NCBI GenBank assembly: GCA_037969035.1 | Contig: JBBKWU010000008.1 | Span: forward strand, 1 to 64,000 | DNA from: JBBKWU01 sp037969035 | GTDB taxonomy: Bacteria > Pseudomonadota > Alphaproteobacteria > Micavibrionales > Micavibrionaceae | Length of the DNA stretch: 64,000 nt | Reading direction: 5' to 3' | Part shown: positions 23,648 to 32,725 of the stretch, one piece after another | How the letters are laid out: each line of letters starts with the position of its first letter | Position numbering within the stretch: position 1 is the stretch's first letter | Made by a program: the position numbers and the translations under genes | The notes under the pieces: model-generated | Told to the model about the DNA's origin: nothing | The model's database searches: none | Seen by the model: the letters and a program-made list of their open reading frames with translations, nothing else

Positions 23648-24772
23648 ATGATCGCAGATAAAAAAGTCTATACCGTTATCGGTCTGATGTCTGGCACATC
23701 ACTGGATGGCATTGATGCCGCGCTGATTAAAACAGATGGCGTGGATTATGTGGAACCTATTGATTTTATCACAGAACCCTATGATGAAGGCTTGCGCAAT
23801 GAGCTGCGCGCCTGTCTTGGCAAACGTTCCGATGCCGATGGTGCGGTGAAACGTGCGACAGAAAAAATGACGCGCGCGCATGTTGAAATCGTCAAAAAAC
23901 TATTGGTAAAAGCGGGCGTGAAATCATCCGATATTGATCTGATTGGCTTTCATGGGCAAACCATTTTCCATGATCCTGACAACCGCTTTACATGGCAAAT
24001 CGGTGATGGTGAAATGTTGGCGCGGGAAACAGATATCAATGTCGTAAATGATTTTCGCAGTGCTGATGTTGCCGCAGGAGGCGAGGGTGCGCCGTTTTTA
24101 CCGCTTTACCACCGTGCGCGTGCCGCAAAACAGGACAAACCCATCGCGATTTTAAATTTGGGCGGTGTTGGCAATATCACATGGTTAGGGACGGGGGATA
24201 GTGATGATAACATTCTCGCCTTTGATACAGGCCCCGCAAACGCGATGATCGACGATTTTGTGAAGCTGCGCACGGGGCAGAATTTTGATGAAGGCGGTAA
24301 ACTTGCCGATAAAGGCTGGGTCGAAGACAACATCATCGCTACATGGATGGATCACGAATTTTTCCGCCGCAAGCCGCCCAAATCACTGGATCGTAATGTC
24401 TGGAGCATTGATGATGTCGCGCATTTATCGGACGAAGACGGCGTGGCAACACTGACGTTATTTACTGTTGAGGCTGTGTGTGATGCGTTGCGCTATATGT
24501 CGCAGCAGCCAAAAGCGTGGTACGTCACAGGTGGCGGTCGCAAAAACCCAACATTGATGGCGTGGCTCACAAATGTGCTTAAAACCCCTGTTGAACCTGT
24601 CGAGGCGTTGAGTTGGAACGGTGATGCGCTTGAGGCCGAAGGGTTCGCTTATCTGGCGGTGCGCAGTTTGAACGGATTGCCGCTCAGCCTGCCACAAACC
24701 ACAAAGGTACCCAAAGCCGTGACGGGTGGTGTTCTTCATACCGCGCCAACACGCGCGTCCGATGCGGCATAA
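23648..24772 (+). CDS. anmK: Anhydro-N-acetylmuramic acid kinase
   Basis: A 374-residue enzyme of peptidoglycan recycling: it cleaves and phosphorylates 1,6-anhydro-MurNAc to MurNAc-6-phosphate. The N-terminal VIGLMSGTSLDGIDAALI phosphate-binding loop, the IGFHGQTIFHDP catalytic segment, LNLGGVGNITWL and the FDTGPANAMIDDF motif are all present. AAAGGGA precedes the ATG. The reading frame is complete, with a Pro- and Ala-rich tail. Confidence 0.95.
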   Translation: MIADKKVYTVIGLMSGTSLDGIDAALIKTDGVDYVEPIDFITEPYDEGLRNELRACLGKRSDADGAVKRATEKMTRAHVEIVKKLLVKAGVKSSDIDLIGFHGQTIFHDPDNRFTWQIGDGEMLARETDINVVNDFRSADVAAGGEGAPFLPLYHRARAAKQDKPIAILNLGGVGNITWLGTGDSDDNILAFDTGPANAMIDDFVKLRTGQNFDEGGKLADKGWVEDNIIATWMDHEFFRRKPPKSLDRNVWSIDDVAHLSDEDGVATLTLFTVEAVCDALRYMSQQPKAWYVTGGGRKNPTLMAWLTNVLKTPVEPVEALSWNGDALEAEGFAYLAVRSLNGLPLSLPQTTKVPKAVTGGVLHTAPTRASDAA

Positions 24773-24844
24773 AGCTTTACTCTTTTGGTTGCTTTATGAT
24801 TTACTTGGAATGGTTATTTATAAAATGGCGGTAGAGGAAAAATC

Positions 24845-25903
24845 ATGACAAAAAAATCATTAATGGAGCGTCTTAACGGCGGTGAAAATGTTCTGTGTGG
24901 ACAAGGCTATTTGTTTGAAATGGAGCGTCGCGGCTATTTGCAGGCGGGTGCTTTTGTGCCGGAAGTCGTGCTTGAGCATCCCGAAGTTGTCGAACAGCTA
25001 CACCGTGAGTTTGTACGCGCGGGCAGCGATGTTGTGTTGGCGTTTACCTATTACGGGCATCGTGAAAAACTGCGTTTGATTGGCAAGGAAGATTTACTGG
25101 AGCCGCTTAACCGTGAAGCTTTGAAAATTGCCAAAAAAGTAGCAAAAGGCACGGATTGTCTGGTGGCGGGCAATATCTGTAACACAAATATTTATGATAC
25201 GAACGATACCAAAAGCCATGACGAAGTGCGCGGTATTTTCGAAGAACAAGTCGGATGGGCTGCCGAAGAAGGCGTTGATTATATTTTGGCCGAAACCATC
25301 GGTCATATTGGTGAAGCGCGGATTGCGCTGGATGTTTGTAAAAAGCATCATTTGCCGATTGTTCTGACGCTGGCAACGCACCGTGATGGCATGATGCGTG
25401 ATGGGCCTTCTGCCCCTGAGGCCTGTAAGATTTTATCTGGTGAAGGCGCGGAAGTTGTTGGTTTTAACTGTATCCGTGGCCCTGCGACGATGTTACCGCT
25501 GCTGCAAAAAGCTGTTGAGATTTGCCCGAAAGGAACGCATTTGGCGGGGGTTCCTGTGCCTTACCGCACAACACCGGATCATCCGACATTCCAATCTATC
25601 GAGGACCATGATATTTGCTGCCCTGAAAAAATTCCTGTGGGATCATCATTCCCGACAGCACTTGACCCGTTTATTTGTACCCGTTATGAAATGGCGGATT
25701 TCACAGAAAAATGCGTGGAGATGGGTGTGCATTATATCGGTGTTTGCTGTGGTGCGGGGCCACATCATGTGCGCTCGATGGCCGAAGCCTTGGGGCGCAA
25801 ACCCGAAGCAAGTCGTTATAGCCCTGATATGTCCAAGCATTTTGCGTTGGGCGATGATGCGTTGTTGAAGGACTACAACACGAACGTTAAAGATAAGTTG
25901 TAA
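24845..25903 (+). CDS. Homocysteine S-methyltransferase family protein
   Basis: A 352-residue zinc enzyme of the Hcy-binding barrel family. The N-terminal glycine-rich segment, the DVVLAFTYYGHREKL turn, and the zinc cysteines (one in VGFNCIRGP, two in GVCCGAGPHH) are conserved. The nearest described subgroup is betaine-homocysteine methyltransferase, but no methyl donor can be assigned from sequence. GAGGAAAA precedes the ATG. It is followed after 11 bases by the Sua5-type gene and may be co-transcribed with it. Confidence 0.88.
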   Translation: MTKKSLMERLNGGENVLCGQGYLFEMERRGYLQAGAFVPEVVLEHPEVVEQLHREFVRAGSDVVLAFTYYGHREKLRLIGKEDLLEPLNREALKIAKKVAKGTDCLVAGNICNTNIYDTNDTKSHDEVRGIFEEQVGWAAEEGVDYILAETIGHIGEARIALDVCKKHHLPIVLTLATHRDGMMRDGPSAPEACKILSGEGAEVVGFNCIRGPATMLPLLQKAVEICPKGTHLAGVPVPYRTTPDHPTFQSIEDHDICCPEKIPVGSSFPTALDPFICTRYEMADFTEKCVEMGVHYIGVCCGAGPHHVRSMAEALGRKPEASRYSPDMSKHFALGDDALLKDYNTNVKDKL

Positions 25904-25914
25904 TCTGGTAAGTC

Positions 25915-26907
25915 ATGACAGCACCCGCCGTAAAATCAGCCAACGAGAAAACCATCGCAGAAGCCGCGCAATTATTGCGTGCGGGTAAGTTGGTCGCGTT
26001 TCCGACTGAAACCGTTTACGGACTAGGCGCAAATGCGTTGGATGGTGCGGCGGTGGCACGCATTTTTGCGGCCAAGGGACGCCCGCAATTTAACCCGTTG
26101 ATCGTGCATGTTGCTGATATGGCCGCGGTCGAGGAATTGGTTGAGCTCAATGATATGGCGCGCGTGGTGGCGCAAAATTTCTGGCCTGCACCACTGACGA
26201 TGATCTTGCCACGCCGCAAAGATTGTGCGGTGAACGAGCTCTGCAGCGCAGGACTACCAACATTAGCCGTCCGTATCCCCGCGCATAAGGTAGCGCAAGC
26301 ACTCCTGAATGCGGCGGGTGTGCCGATTGCAGCCCCTAGCGCCAATACATCAGGCCAAATTAGCCCCACAACCCCGCTACATGTCATTGAAAGCCTTGGC
26401 GATAAGGTGGATATGATATTGGCGGGCGGGGCGTGCGAAGTGGGTTTGGAATCAACGGTTCTTGATTTAAGTGGCGATACGCCTGTCGTCCTACGCCCTG
26501 GGGGAATTACTGCCGAACAAATCGCGCAGATTCTTGATTGTGATGTGCCCTATGATTTGGGCGATCATGGCGCGCCGAAATCACCGGGGCAGCTATTGAA
26601 GCATTACGCGCCGAGCGTCCCTGTACGTTTGAAAGCGATCGATGTTGAAAAGGGTGAGGCTTTGCTCTCATTCGGTAGCGATAAATTTATGGGCATTCGT
26701 GGCGGCGGGGCGGCAAAAGATTTGCCCGATACCGCGCATTTTAACCTAAGCGAAAGCGGCGACCTCTATGAAGCCGCCGCTAATCTGTTTGCCATGCTTC
26801 ACGCGCTGGATAGACCAGAGCATAAATCTATTGCTGTTATGAACATCCCCGATACGGGGCTGGGTATTGCAATCAATGACCGGCTACGGCGTGCAGCCAG
26901 TCAGTAG
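25915..26907 (+). CDS. L-threonylcarbamoyladenylate synthase (Sua5 type)
   Basis: A 330-residue enzyme that makes threonylcarbamoyl-AMP from threonine, bicarbonate and ATP, for the t6A modification at position 37 of ANN-decoding tRNAs. The YrdC domain spans about 12-205 (AFPTETVYGLGANA, the KGRPQFNPL loop, SANTSGQISPT). A linker and a C-terminal Sua5 domain (from about 220, SPGQLLKHYAPSVP onward) follow. The presence of the second domain marks the Sua5 rather than the short TsaC form. Confidence 0.93.
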   Translation: MTAPAVKSANEKTIAEAAQLLRAGKLVAFPTETVYGLGANALDGAAVARIFAAKGRPQFNPLIVHVADMAAVEELVELNDMARVVAQNFWPAPLTMILPRRKDCAVNELCSAGLPTLAVRIPAHKVAQALLNAAGVPIAAPSANTSGQISPTTPLHVIESLGDKVDMILAGGACEVGLESTVLDLSGDTPVVLRPGGITAEQIAQILDCDVPYDLGDHGAPKSPGQLLKHYAPSVPVRLKAIDVEKGEALLSFGSDKFMGIRGGGAAKDLPDTAHFNLSESGDLYEAAANLFAMLHALDRPEHKSIAVMNIPDTGLGIAINDRLRRAASQ

Positions 26908-26913
26908 GATTTA

Positions 26914-27273
26914 TTAGTTGTAACGAGGCGCGTAGTCATGCGTTGCCGCAGTGTCACCATGAGCCCAGTGTGGTGTTTCAATCGCATACATCACACCCAA
27001 AGCAAACATCATGGACATATCATCGTCACGATTTTTTCTGTTAATTGAAGTGTTCATAAACGGACGTTTTGCGTGCGTAATATACTTCTCAGCACCGTGC
27101 ATATTGTCATCGGTATTGCGCATATCATGCATTTGTGGGGTTTTATGACAGTGGGTTAGCACCTTGTTAGCGGCACTTTGCGAAAACACCTCTCCAACGC
27201 GGTCAGCGTCGAAACGAATCTCGTTTTCCCTGTCTTGTCTTTCTTTTGCACATCGAGCGAACTTAGATTTCAT
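26914..27273 (-). CDS. Hypothetical protein, 119 aa
   Basis: A polar, His- and Met-rich protein with no recognisable domain, signal peptide or convincing membrane span. The family is unknown to me. Translation looks real: AGGAG lies about 8 bases before the ATG. The ribosome-binding site sits in the 9-base loop of a 7-bp hairpin (27275-27297), which presents it single-stranded. It converges with the Sua5-type gene, 6 bases from its stop. Confidence 0.55.
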   Translation of the reverse strand: MKSKFARCAKERQDRENEIRFDADRVGEVFSQSAANKVLTHCHKTPQMHDMRNTDDNMHGAEKYITHAKRPFMNTSINRKNRDDDMSMMFALGVMYAIETPHWAHGDTAATHDYAPRYN

Positions 27274-27274
27274 T

Positions 27275-27297
27275 ATCTGGTTCTCCTTTCACCAGAT
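27275..27297 (-). promoter_or_regulatory. Hairpin displaying the ribosome-binding site
   Basis: On the minus strand ATCTGGT and ACCAGAT form a perfect 7-bp stem around the loop GAAAGGAGA. The AGGAGA is the ribosome-binding site of the 119-residue gene, and the ATG begins one base after the stem. It may set or regulate initiation. Confidence 0.45.
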
Positions 27298-27376
27298 GCG
27301 CATTATCAAGATAGCAGCATAAAGGCTTTTTGTCAAGCATTTGTGAAATCGATGTGGGAGGTATCCGTTAGTGAGC

Positions 27377-28333
27377 TTATATTCTGCCATTTTTGTTGCG
27401 CGCGCCTGGTAGATCAAAATGCGATAAAATCATCAACTCAACGGGATTTGTGACAAGCATTGACGGCGGCATGGCGGCTGTTGGTCTCCACCCTGCGGCA
27501 AGTTCAGGCGCAATAAACGCCATTGAGGGGTGCGTAATAAAGGCGCGTACAGTGCGGTCATTCAACGGATTTTGCAGGCTTGTGGCTTTTGATGTGCTGA
27601 ATAAATCAAGATAAGCGGCAGCTTCTTTGCGGTTTAAACGCAGCGGCGTGTCTTGTTTTGCAGCTGTTTGTACGGGCGCATTACCATCACCTTCGCTATC
27701 GCTGAATTTTTTGTCAAAGAACGCATAAACGTCGGCCAAAGTACGGGCGTCGCCTGTTTTGCGGTCATAAAACACATTACGGTTTGCGTTTGCAGCTCTA
27801 GGGAATAAATCCGCAGCATTTTGCAGTGGGTTTTCTTTAAGCGCGTTTAAAAAGGCTGACCCACCGCCTGCGCCCATGAAATGCGCGAAATACAACTCCG
27901 TCGAACCGATATCACCGTCTACATTCCGTTCCAAATAACGTTTGTTTTCAGCCGCAAATTCCGCCGCTAAAAGTGCTGCTTTCTCAGGATCTTTGCGAAG
28001 CTCTAAAATTTCCGCACGTGTTTGCTTGTCTGCAACTTTACCGTTTTCGCTAATTTTGGCGGCTAAATCGCCCATGCCGTGCTTCTCGCCATAGTTTTTG
28101 ACCATGGACAACCATGTGCTTTCTATGAATTGGTATAGGCCGCTGGCGCTGCTGGTTTTGGCTTGCGCATCAGCTTTAAAGTTCGATTCTGCCTGTGCTT
28201 GCTCCATCAGGTAGGCAAAATCGACCCCTGTATTGGCGCTTGCGACCTTAATGGCGTTTGATACGCGAGGGCCGGCTTGCTTGCCAAGTGCCGCTAACAC
28301 GTTGTTATCAATTGTATTTCCGCCTAAGGACAT
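27377..28333 (-). CDS. Lytic transglycosylase (SLT domain)
   Basis: A 318-residue protein with an SLT-type lysozyme-like domain at about 25-175: the catalytic glutamate is E49 in EQAQAESNF, followed by SSASGLYQFIESTW and, later, YFAHFMGAGGGSAF. It cleaves the MurNAc-GlcNAc bond of peptidoglycan. There is no signal peptide, as in transglycosylases moved by flagellar or other secretion machines or used in phage release. The C-terminal 130 residues are unassigned. AGGAACC precedes the ATG. Confidence 0.85.
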   Translation of the reverse strand: MSLGGNTIDNNVLAALGKQAGPRVSNAIKVASANTGVDFAYLMEQAQAESNFKADAQAKTSSASGLYQFIESTWLSMVKNYGEKHGMGDLAAKISENGKVADKQTRAEILELRKDPEKAALLAAEFAAENKRYLERNVDGDIGSTELYFAHFMGAGGGSAFLNALKENPLQNAADLFPRAANANRNVFYDRKTGDARTLADVYAFFDKKFSDSEGDGNAPVQTAAKQDTPLRLNRKEAAAYLDLFSTSKATSLQNPLNDRTVRAFITHPSMAFIAPELAAGWRPTAAMPPSMLVTNPVELMILSHFDLPGARNKNGRI

Positions 28334-28470
28334 GTGATTTGGTTCCTGTGTGTTACTGTTTCTTCTCCTGTTATCCTCGCAAAAGCCGTGCCAGTTTGAA
28401 AATTTATGATTTGCTGGGTTTTTTGCGTTATATTGTTCGGGTCGAATGATTTACAGGAAGGTTTTCAAAA

Positions 28471-30195
28471 ATGAGCACGTACAAAGCGCCAGTCGAAGAT
28501 ATGATGTTTATCCTGAACCATGTGGCGGGATTGAATAATTTACCCGAAGGCGCAGCCGTTGATGCGGACATGGCAGCGCAAATTCTGGAAGAAGCAGGGA
28601 AATTCGCAGGTGATGTGCTCGCCCCGATCAATGCGAGCGGCGATGAACAAGGTAGCCATTTAAACGGTTTGGATGTTAAAACACCTGACGGATTTAAAGA
28701 AGCTTATGCGCAGTTTTGTGAGATGGGCTGGAACGGTCCGCAATTTGCCGAAGAATATGGTGGCATGAATTTACCGTCTCTTGTGACCTTCGCGTTGCAG
28801 GAAATGTGGCAAGCGGCGAATTTATCGTTCGGTTTGTGCCCAATGCTGACCCAAGCAGGAATTGAAGCCATCGAAAAACATGGCACAGACGCGCAAAAAG
28901 CGACGTACCTGTCAAAACTTGTGAGCGGTGAATGGACAGGGTCGATGCAGTTGACCGAACCTGACGCAGGCTCTGATTTAGGCTCGATCAAAACAAAAGC
29001 CGATAAGCAAGCTGATGGCTCATATCTTTTGAAGGGTACAAAGATATTTATTACCTATGGCGAGCATGATTTCACCGAGAATATCATTCACATGGTGCTC
29101 GCACGTACGGGCACAGCCGAAGACGGCGTGAAAGGCTTGTCGCTGTTTATTGTGCCTAAATTTATGGTCAACGATGACGGTAGCCTCGGCGCACGCAATG
29201 ATGCAAAAGCAATTAAGCTGGAAGAAAAACTCGGCATTCATGCTTCACCAACATCCATCATGCAGTTCGGTGATGAGGGCGGCGCGGTCGGATTTTTGGT
29301 TGGCGAAGAAGGTGCAGGCCTGATTAACATGTTCACAATGATGAATATCGCACGGCTTGGTGTGGGCGTGCAGGGTGTCGCGTTGGCAGAACGCGCTTAC
29401 CAACACGCGCTGTCATACGCGCAGGATCGCAAACAAGGCGTGGTTGAGCGCGGCGGTGATCGTGTCGCGATTATCGAGCATCAAGACGTAAAGCGTATGT
29501 TGCTCACTATGCGTGCGCAGATCGAGGCAGGGCGGACTTTGGCTTATGAAGCTGGGTTGCTCTCAGATCGTGCGGATGCAGGAGATAAAAATGCCGCTGC
29601 AAAGGTGAATTTGCTGACGCCCGTTGTAAAGGGATGGTGCACAGATATGGCTGTGCGCGTCGCGTCCGAAGGCGTGCAGGTGCATGGTGGTATGGGCTTT
29701 ATCGAGGAAACAGGTGCTGCACAACATTATCGTGACGCGCGCATTTTACCGATTTACGAAGGCACAAATGCGATTCAATCAAATGCGCTGTTGCGTGCTG
29801 TGCGCGCGGATCAAGGCAACACAGCGCAGAAAATATTCTCTGATTTTGAAGAGATCATCCAAAAAGTGGATTACGAAATGCCTGCGCATGAAAACTTGGC
29901 GCGCTCTTTACATCGCTTGAAAGAGGCCACCGAATGGATATTGGAACAAAAAAGCGAAGCGGCTATTACGGCTGTCTCTGTTCCTTACCTGCAGCTTTTT
30001 GGTTATGTGGCTTGCGGCGCAATGATGGCAAAACGTTTGTCATCATTAGAAATGATTAAGGCAGAAAACGCAGAGTTCGCAGCAAGCAAAAGAGCTTCTA
30101 TCTTGGTTTATATGGCGCATATCCTGCCCATGACCGAAGGGTATTTTCAGATTGTTATGAACGGCGCAGCTTCAATAACTGAGCAAGCGGTTTAG
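28471..30195 (+). CDS. Acyl-CoA dehydrogenase
   Basis: A 574-residue flavoenzyme oxidising acyl-CoA to the trans-2-enoyl-CoA. An N-terminal helical domain (about 40-160) is followed by MQLTEPDAGSDLG, the FAD/substrate site of the beta domain, and by the C-terminal helices with VASEGVQVHGGMGFIEE. The catalytic base is E430 in PIYEGTN. A further 130-residue C-terminal extension marks the long ACAD subgroup. Chain length preference is unknown. AGGAAGG precedes the ATG. The stop overlaps the following minus-strand gene by 4 bases. Confidence 0.93.
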   Translation: MSTYKAPVEDMMFILNHVAGLNNLPEGAAVDADMAAQILEEAGKFAGDVLAPINASGDEQGSHLNGLDVKTPDGFKEAYAQFCEMGWNGPQFAEEYGGMNLPSLVTFALQEMWQAANLSFGLCPMLTQAGIEAIEKHGTDAQKATYLSKLVSGEWTGSMQLTEPDAGSDLGSIKTKADKQADGSYLLKGTKIFITYGEHDFTENIIHMVLARTGTAEDGVKGLSLFIVPKFMVNDDGSLGARNDAKAIKLEEKLGIHASPTSIMQFGDEGGAVGFLVGEEGAGLINMFTMMNIARLGVGVQGVALAERAYQHALSYAQDRKQGVVERGGDRVAIIEHQDVKRMLLTMRAQIEAGRTLAYEAGLLSDRADAGDKNAAAKVNLLTPVVKGWCTDMAVRVASEGVQVHGGMGFIEETGAAQHYRDARILPIYEGTNAIQSNALLRAVRADQGNTAQKIFSDFEEIIQKVDYEMPAHENLARSLHRLKEATEWILEQKSEAAITAVSVPYLQLFGYVACGAMMAKRLSSLEMIKAENAEFAASKRASILVYMAHILPMTEGYFQIVMNGAASITEQAV

Positions 30196-30818
30196 CGATA
30201 GATATCGCGCTCTTTTTCAAGTTTGCGGTAGTTTCTCTGCTCTTCTTGGTAGCCACATTCAGTCATGGCGCGGCCATTCAAAAATGAGATATATTGGCTA
30301 TGCATAGAAGGGCGTGCGCTGAAATTTTTAGAAATAGAGTTTGCGACACAAGTGCAGAATTCTTCAAGGTTTCCGACAATATCCATTTCAAACATATCTT
30401 CGCATTTTTGGTATGAAATTCCTGCTATTCCTGCGGGATAAGGGCACTCCAGCGTGACATCCCTTATAATATGTTGACTGGCCATATCAGGGCCAATTTC
30501 TATTCTTTTATCCAAAAATTTAATGGCGATACACTGGCAATCATAGTATTTGGAATAAGACCCTTTGGATGTGCACTGATTGTATTGCTGCTCTGTTTCG
30601 ATCATCAAATCAACGCGGATATCTTCGGGGAGTTGGTCGAAAACTTTGCGGTAATTGATACCGTCTTTGTTTTCTTGCTCCAAAATAAAATTCAGAGGCC
30701 CTCTATTGACAGCATCCTCGACCGCATACGCAGGTGCAGCGGTAAAGACCGTACAAATGGCTATAAATAAAGCCATGAGACCAACAATAAATTTTGTATT
30801 TTTCAGCATAGTAATCAT
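30192..30818 (-). CDS. Secreted cysteine-containing hypothetical protein
   Basis: A 208-residue protein with an N-terminal signal peptide (hydrophobic stretch FIVGLMALFIAICTVFTAAP, cleavage expected after AYA). The mature part has nine cysteines, some in close pairs (YYDCQC, EFCTC), suggesting disulfides in the periplasm. The family is not recognised. AAGGG precedes the ATG by 6 bases. It converges with the acyl-CoA dehydrogenase gene, overlapping it by 4 bases. Confidence 0.65.
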   Translation of the reverse strand: MITMLKNTKFIVGLMALFIAICTVFTAAPAYAVEDAVNRGPLNFILEQENKDGINYRKVFDQLPEDIRVDLMIETEQQYNQCTSKGSYSKYYDCQCIAIKFLDKRIEIGPDMASQHIIRDVTLECPYPAGIAGISYQKCEDMFEMDIVGNLEEFCTCVANSISKNFSARPSMHSQYISFLNGRAMTECGYQEEQRNYRKLEKERDIYR

Positions 30819-30953
30819 TGCACCCTTGTTATTTCTTATTATACGTCAGTTTATCACTATGTCCTTTGGAAATAAATTAACTTTAGAGAAAATATAGCCG
30901 ATTTCATTTATCCGTCTAACAGCATTTTTCGTTTGTCGGTTGTGCTGGACGCA

Positions 30954-30981
30954 TAAAAAAAGCCGACTTTCGCCGACTTTC
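30954..30981 (-). terminator. Terminator with G-U wobble stem
   Basis: On the minus strand the transcript has GUCGGC, a GAAA tetraloop and again GUCGGC, then seven U. The two halves are direct repeats in DNA, yet they pair in RNA through four Watson-Crick and two G-U pairs, extended by A-U pairs outside. It lies 28 bases after the stop of the coiled-coil HTH gene. Confidence 0.7.
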
Positions 30982-31008
30982 TAAATTTTATATTGGAAGC
31001 AATGAATG

Positions 31009-31635
31009 CTAAGCCGTCATTTTTTCTTCTGTTTCGGTTGTTTCAGAAGACGCTGTCGCAACGGTTTTTTTGTCATCATTTTGACCGCGTAGCTTCTGCC
31101 ACAGATTTTGAATATCCAGACCTGCTTTTTGAACGCCTGCAGTGCTTTGTTTTCCAGTTTTGCTCATTGGTGCTTTACCGCGCTGTTGTTCCATTTTCTG
31201 GCGGCGCATTTTCGCGCGCATTTCGCGCTCTTTCATTTCCGCTTTCAGCTCTTCAGCTTGCTTTTGGCTGTACTGGCTCGTGAGCAATACTTGCTGCGCC
31301 TGTTTTTGCCACTGGTCGCGCTGCTGCTTTACATCTTCCATTTGCTCTTTGACCATATCAAGTTGGTCTTCAAGGAAACGAACACGCATTTTCAAGCGCT
31401 CGATTTCAAGCGTGCTTGTTGCTTTTTCAAGCTCAGCCTCAACGGCTTTGGTTTCTGTTTCTTCTGATGATTGCGGGACGAGGCCGAAACCGCGCTCTAA
31501 TTCTGCAACATCAATCACACGGCGACCATTATGATCCATCTCAAACGAGATTTTGCCTGTTTTCATGGCGCGTTGAATTGTTGATTTTGACTTCCCTGTT
31601 AATTCCGCAGCACGCTGCGCTCCGACTTTTGCCAT
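31009..31635 (-). CDS. HTH plus coiled-coil protein (KfrA-like architecture)
   Basis: A 208-residue protein. Residues about 5-50 are a helix-turn-helix of the plasmid-associated kind (GAQRAAELTGKSKSTIQRAMKTG, then an IDVAELERGF segment). Residues about 65-150 are an unbroken charged coiled coil (LEIERLKMRVRFLEDQLDMV onward), followed by a low-complexity tail. The layout recalls KfrA, a DNA-binding alpha-helical plasmid protein, and similar chromosomal proteins. A DNA-organising or regulatory role is possible but not shown. AAAGAAAGG precedes the ATG, and a terminator follows the gene. Confidence 0.6.
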   Translation of the reverse strand: MAKVGAQRAAELTGKSKSTIQRAMKTGKISFEMDHNGRRVIDVAELERGFGLVPQSSEETETKAVEAELEKATSTLEIERLKMRVRFLEDQLDMVKEQMEDVKQQRDQWQKQAQQVLLTSQYSQKQAEELKAEMKEREMRAKMRRQKMEQQRGKAPMSKTGKQSTAGVQKAGLDIQNLWQKLRGQNDDKKTVATASSETTETEEKMTA

Positions 31636-31768
31636 CGTTTTAGCCTTTCTTTCGTTAACTATAATTCTAGTGTGTGCTATATAATAAGCTCATAGCACCA
31701 AATGATCTAAAAATGCAAAAAATACTTTTGTACTTCTTCACACGCAAGCAAAACCACGCGGTTTTGTT

Positions 31769-32545
31769 TTATTTCATTTCTGCGCGCAAAAGCTGTATCA
31801 GCCTTTGCCATTGGGCACCTGAAAACAGATGCGCATAGAGGAACGGCAACCAGCCTTTTTTGCGCCATTCCATGAATGTTTCGTCCGGCATTTCGGCAAG
31901 TTTTTGCTCGTCCACGATACGGAAGCCAGAGAAGTTGATTTTCTTGTCATCGCCCATGTTGATTTCCGCAGCGCGGTCAACAAGAAGGCCGCTGGCGGCT
32001 AATGTCTTGCTGAACTCAATCGTTTGCTGTGCGGCAGCATGGTAAGATTTACAAAATTCCAAGGCGTTTTGTGCAAGCTGACTTGCTTTTTCATTTTCAA
32101 AGAATTTCTGATCGCTTTTCTCGTTCACGATTTTATCGTCCATATCAACGCAAAGTGTGAGTTGATCACCACCAGCCATTTCCGAGAAAATGAACGGGTA
32201 GCGACGAATATAAGCAGGAATGTATGTATCTTTCATCCAGTCGCCTTTTTTGTTCACGAATAGATTTTCACTGTCACGCAAACCAATCAGCGCCACAGGT
32301 GTTGCATTTTCGTCGGGGCTGAAGGCAATCGGGTAGAAATGGCAAATTTGCGGCATTTCGATCATGTTGATTGGCACAGCGTTTATTTTTGATGTGAAGC
32401 CAAGACCAAAATCTTTGACCAACCCAAGCTTCGCGTGTTTCTTCGCGTCAAGCGGTACAGGGTTACTGTAAAATAGTGGCATTTGCGCGCCCGTTGCGGC
32501 ATCGCCTCGGCCGTTGGTTTCTTTTTTCGCTGGCTTGTCTGTCAT
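31769..32545 (-). CDS. SapC family protein
   Basis: A 258-residue soluble protein matching the SapC family: FYSNPVPLDAKKHAKLGLV near the start, HFYPIAFS, IPAYIRRYPFIFSE, then a C-terminal SGFRIVDEQKLAEMPDETFMEW motif. SapC was first described in a Campylobacter S-layer locus, but its role is not defined. I start at MTDKPAK (32545) with GGAAACG upstream; the frame extends seven more codons. It stands alone. Confidence 0.88.
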   Translation of the reverse strand: MTDKPAKKETNGRGDAATGAQMPLFYSNPVPLDAKKHAKLGLVKDFGLGFTSKINAVPINMIEMPQICHFYPIAFSPDENATPVALIGLRDSENLFVNKKGDWMKDTYIPAYIRRYPFIFSEMAGGDQLTLCVDMDDKIVNEKSDQKFFENEKASQLAQNALEFCKSYHAAAQQTIEFSKTLAASGLLVDRAAEINMGDDKKINFSGFRIVDEQKLAEMPDETFMEWRKKGWLPFLYAHLFSGAQWQRLIQLLRAEMK

Positions 32546-32725
32546 TTTCGTTTCCGATCTTTGCATTTCTGCGATTAAATATTGTTGTTAATTAACCAAA
32601 TATAGGGCGATAAGGCAATGTTTTTCGTATTTACTGAAATTCTTTATCCACACTACAATTATAAATAAGTTGACATATTTTTCGACTGGGTTTAAGAGTT
32701 CTATGTAAACTAGGGGGAACTTAGC

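Noticed and set aside
31748..31766. CAAAACC/GGTTTTG hairpin after the sapC stop as a terminator
   Set aside because: The T-rich flank is on the plus strand, where no gene precedes it, and on the minus strand the stem is AT-rich with an interrupted T-run; too weak to call.
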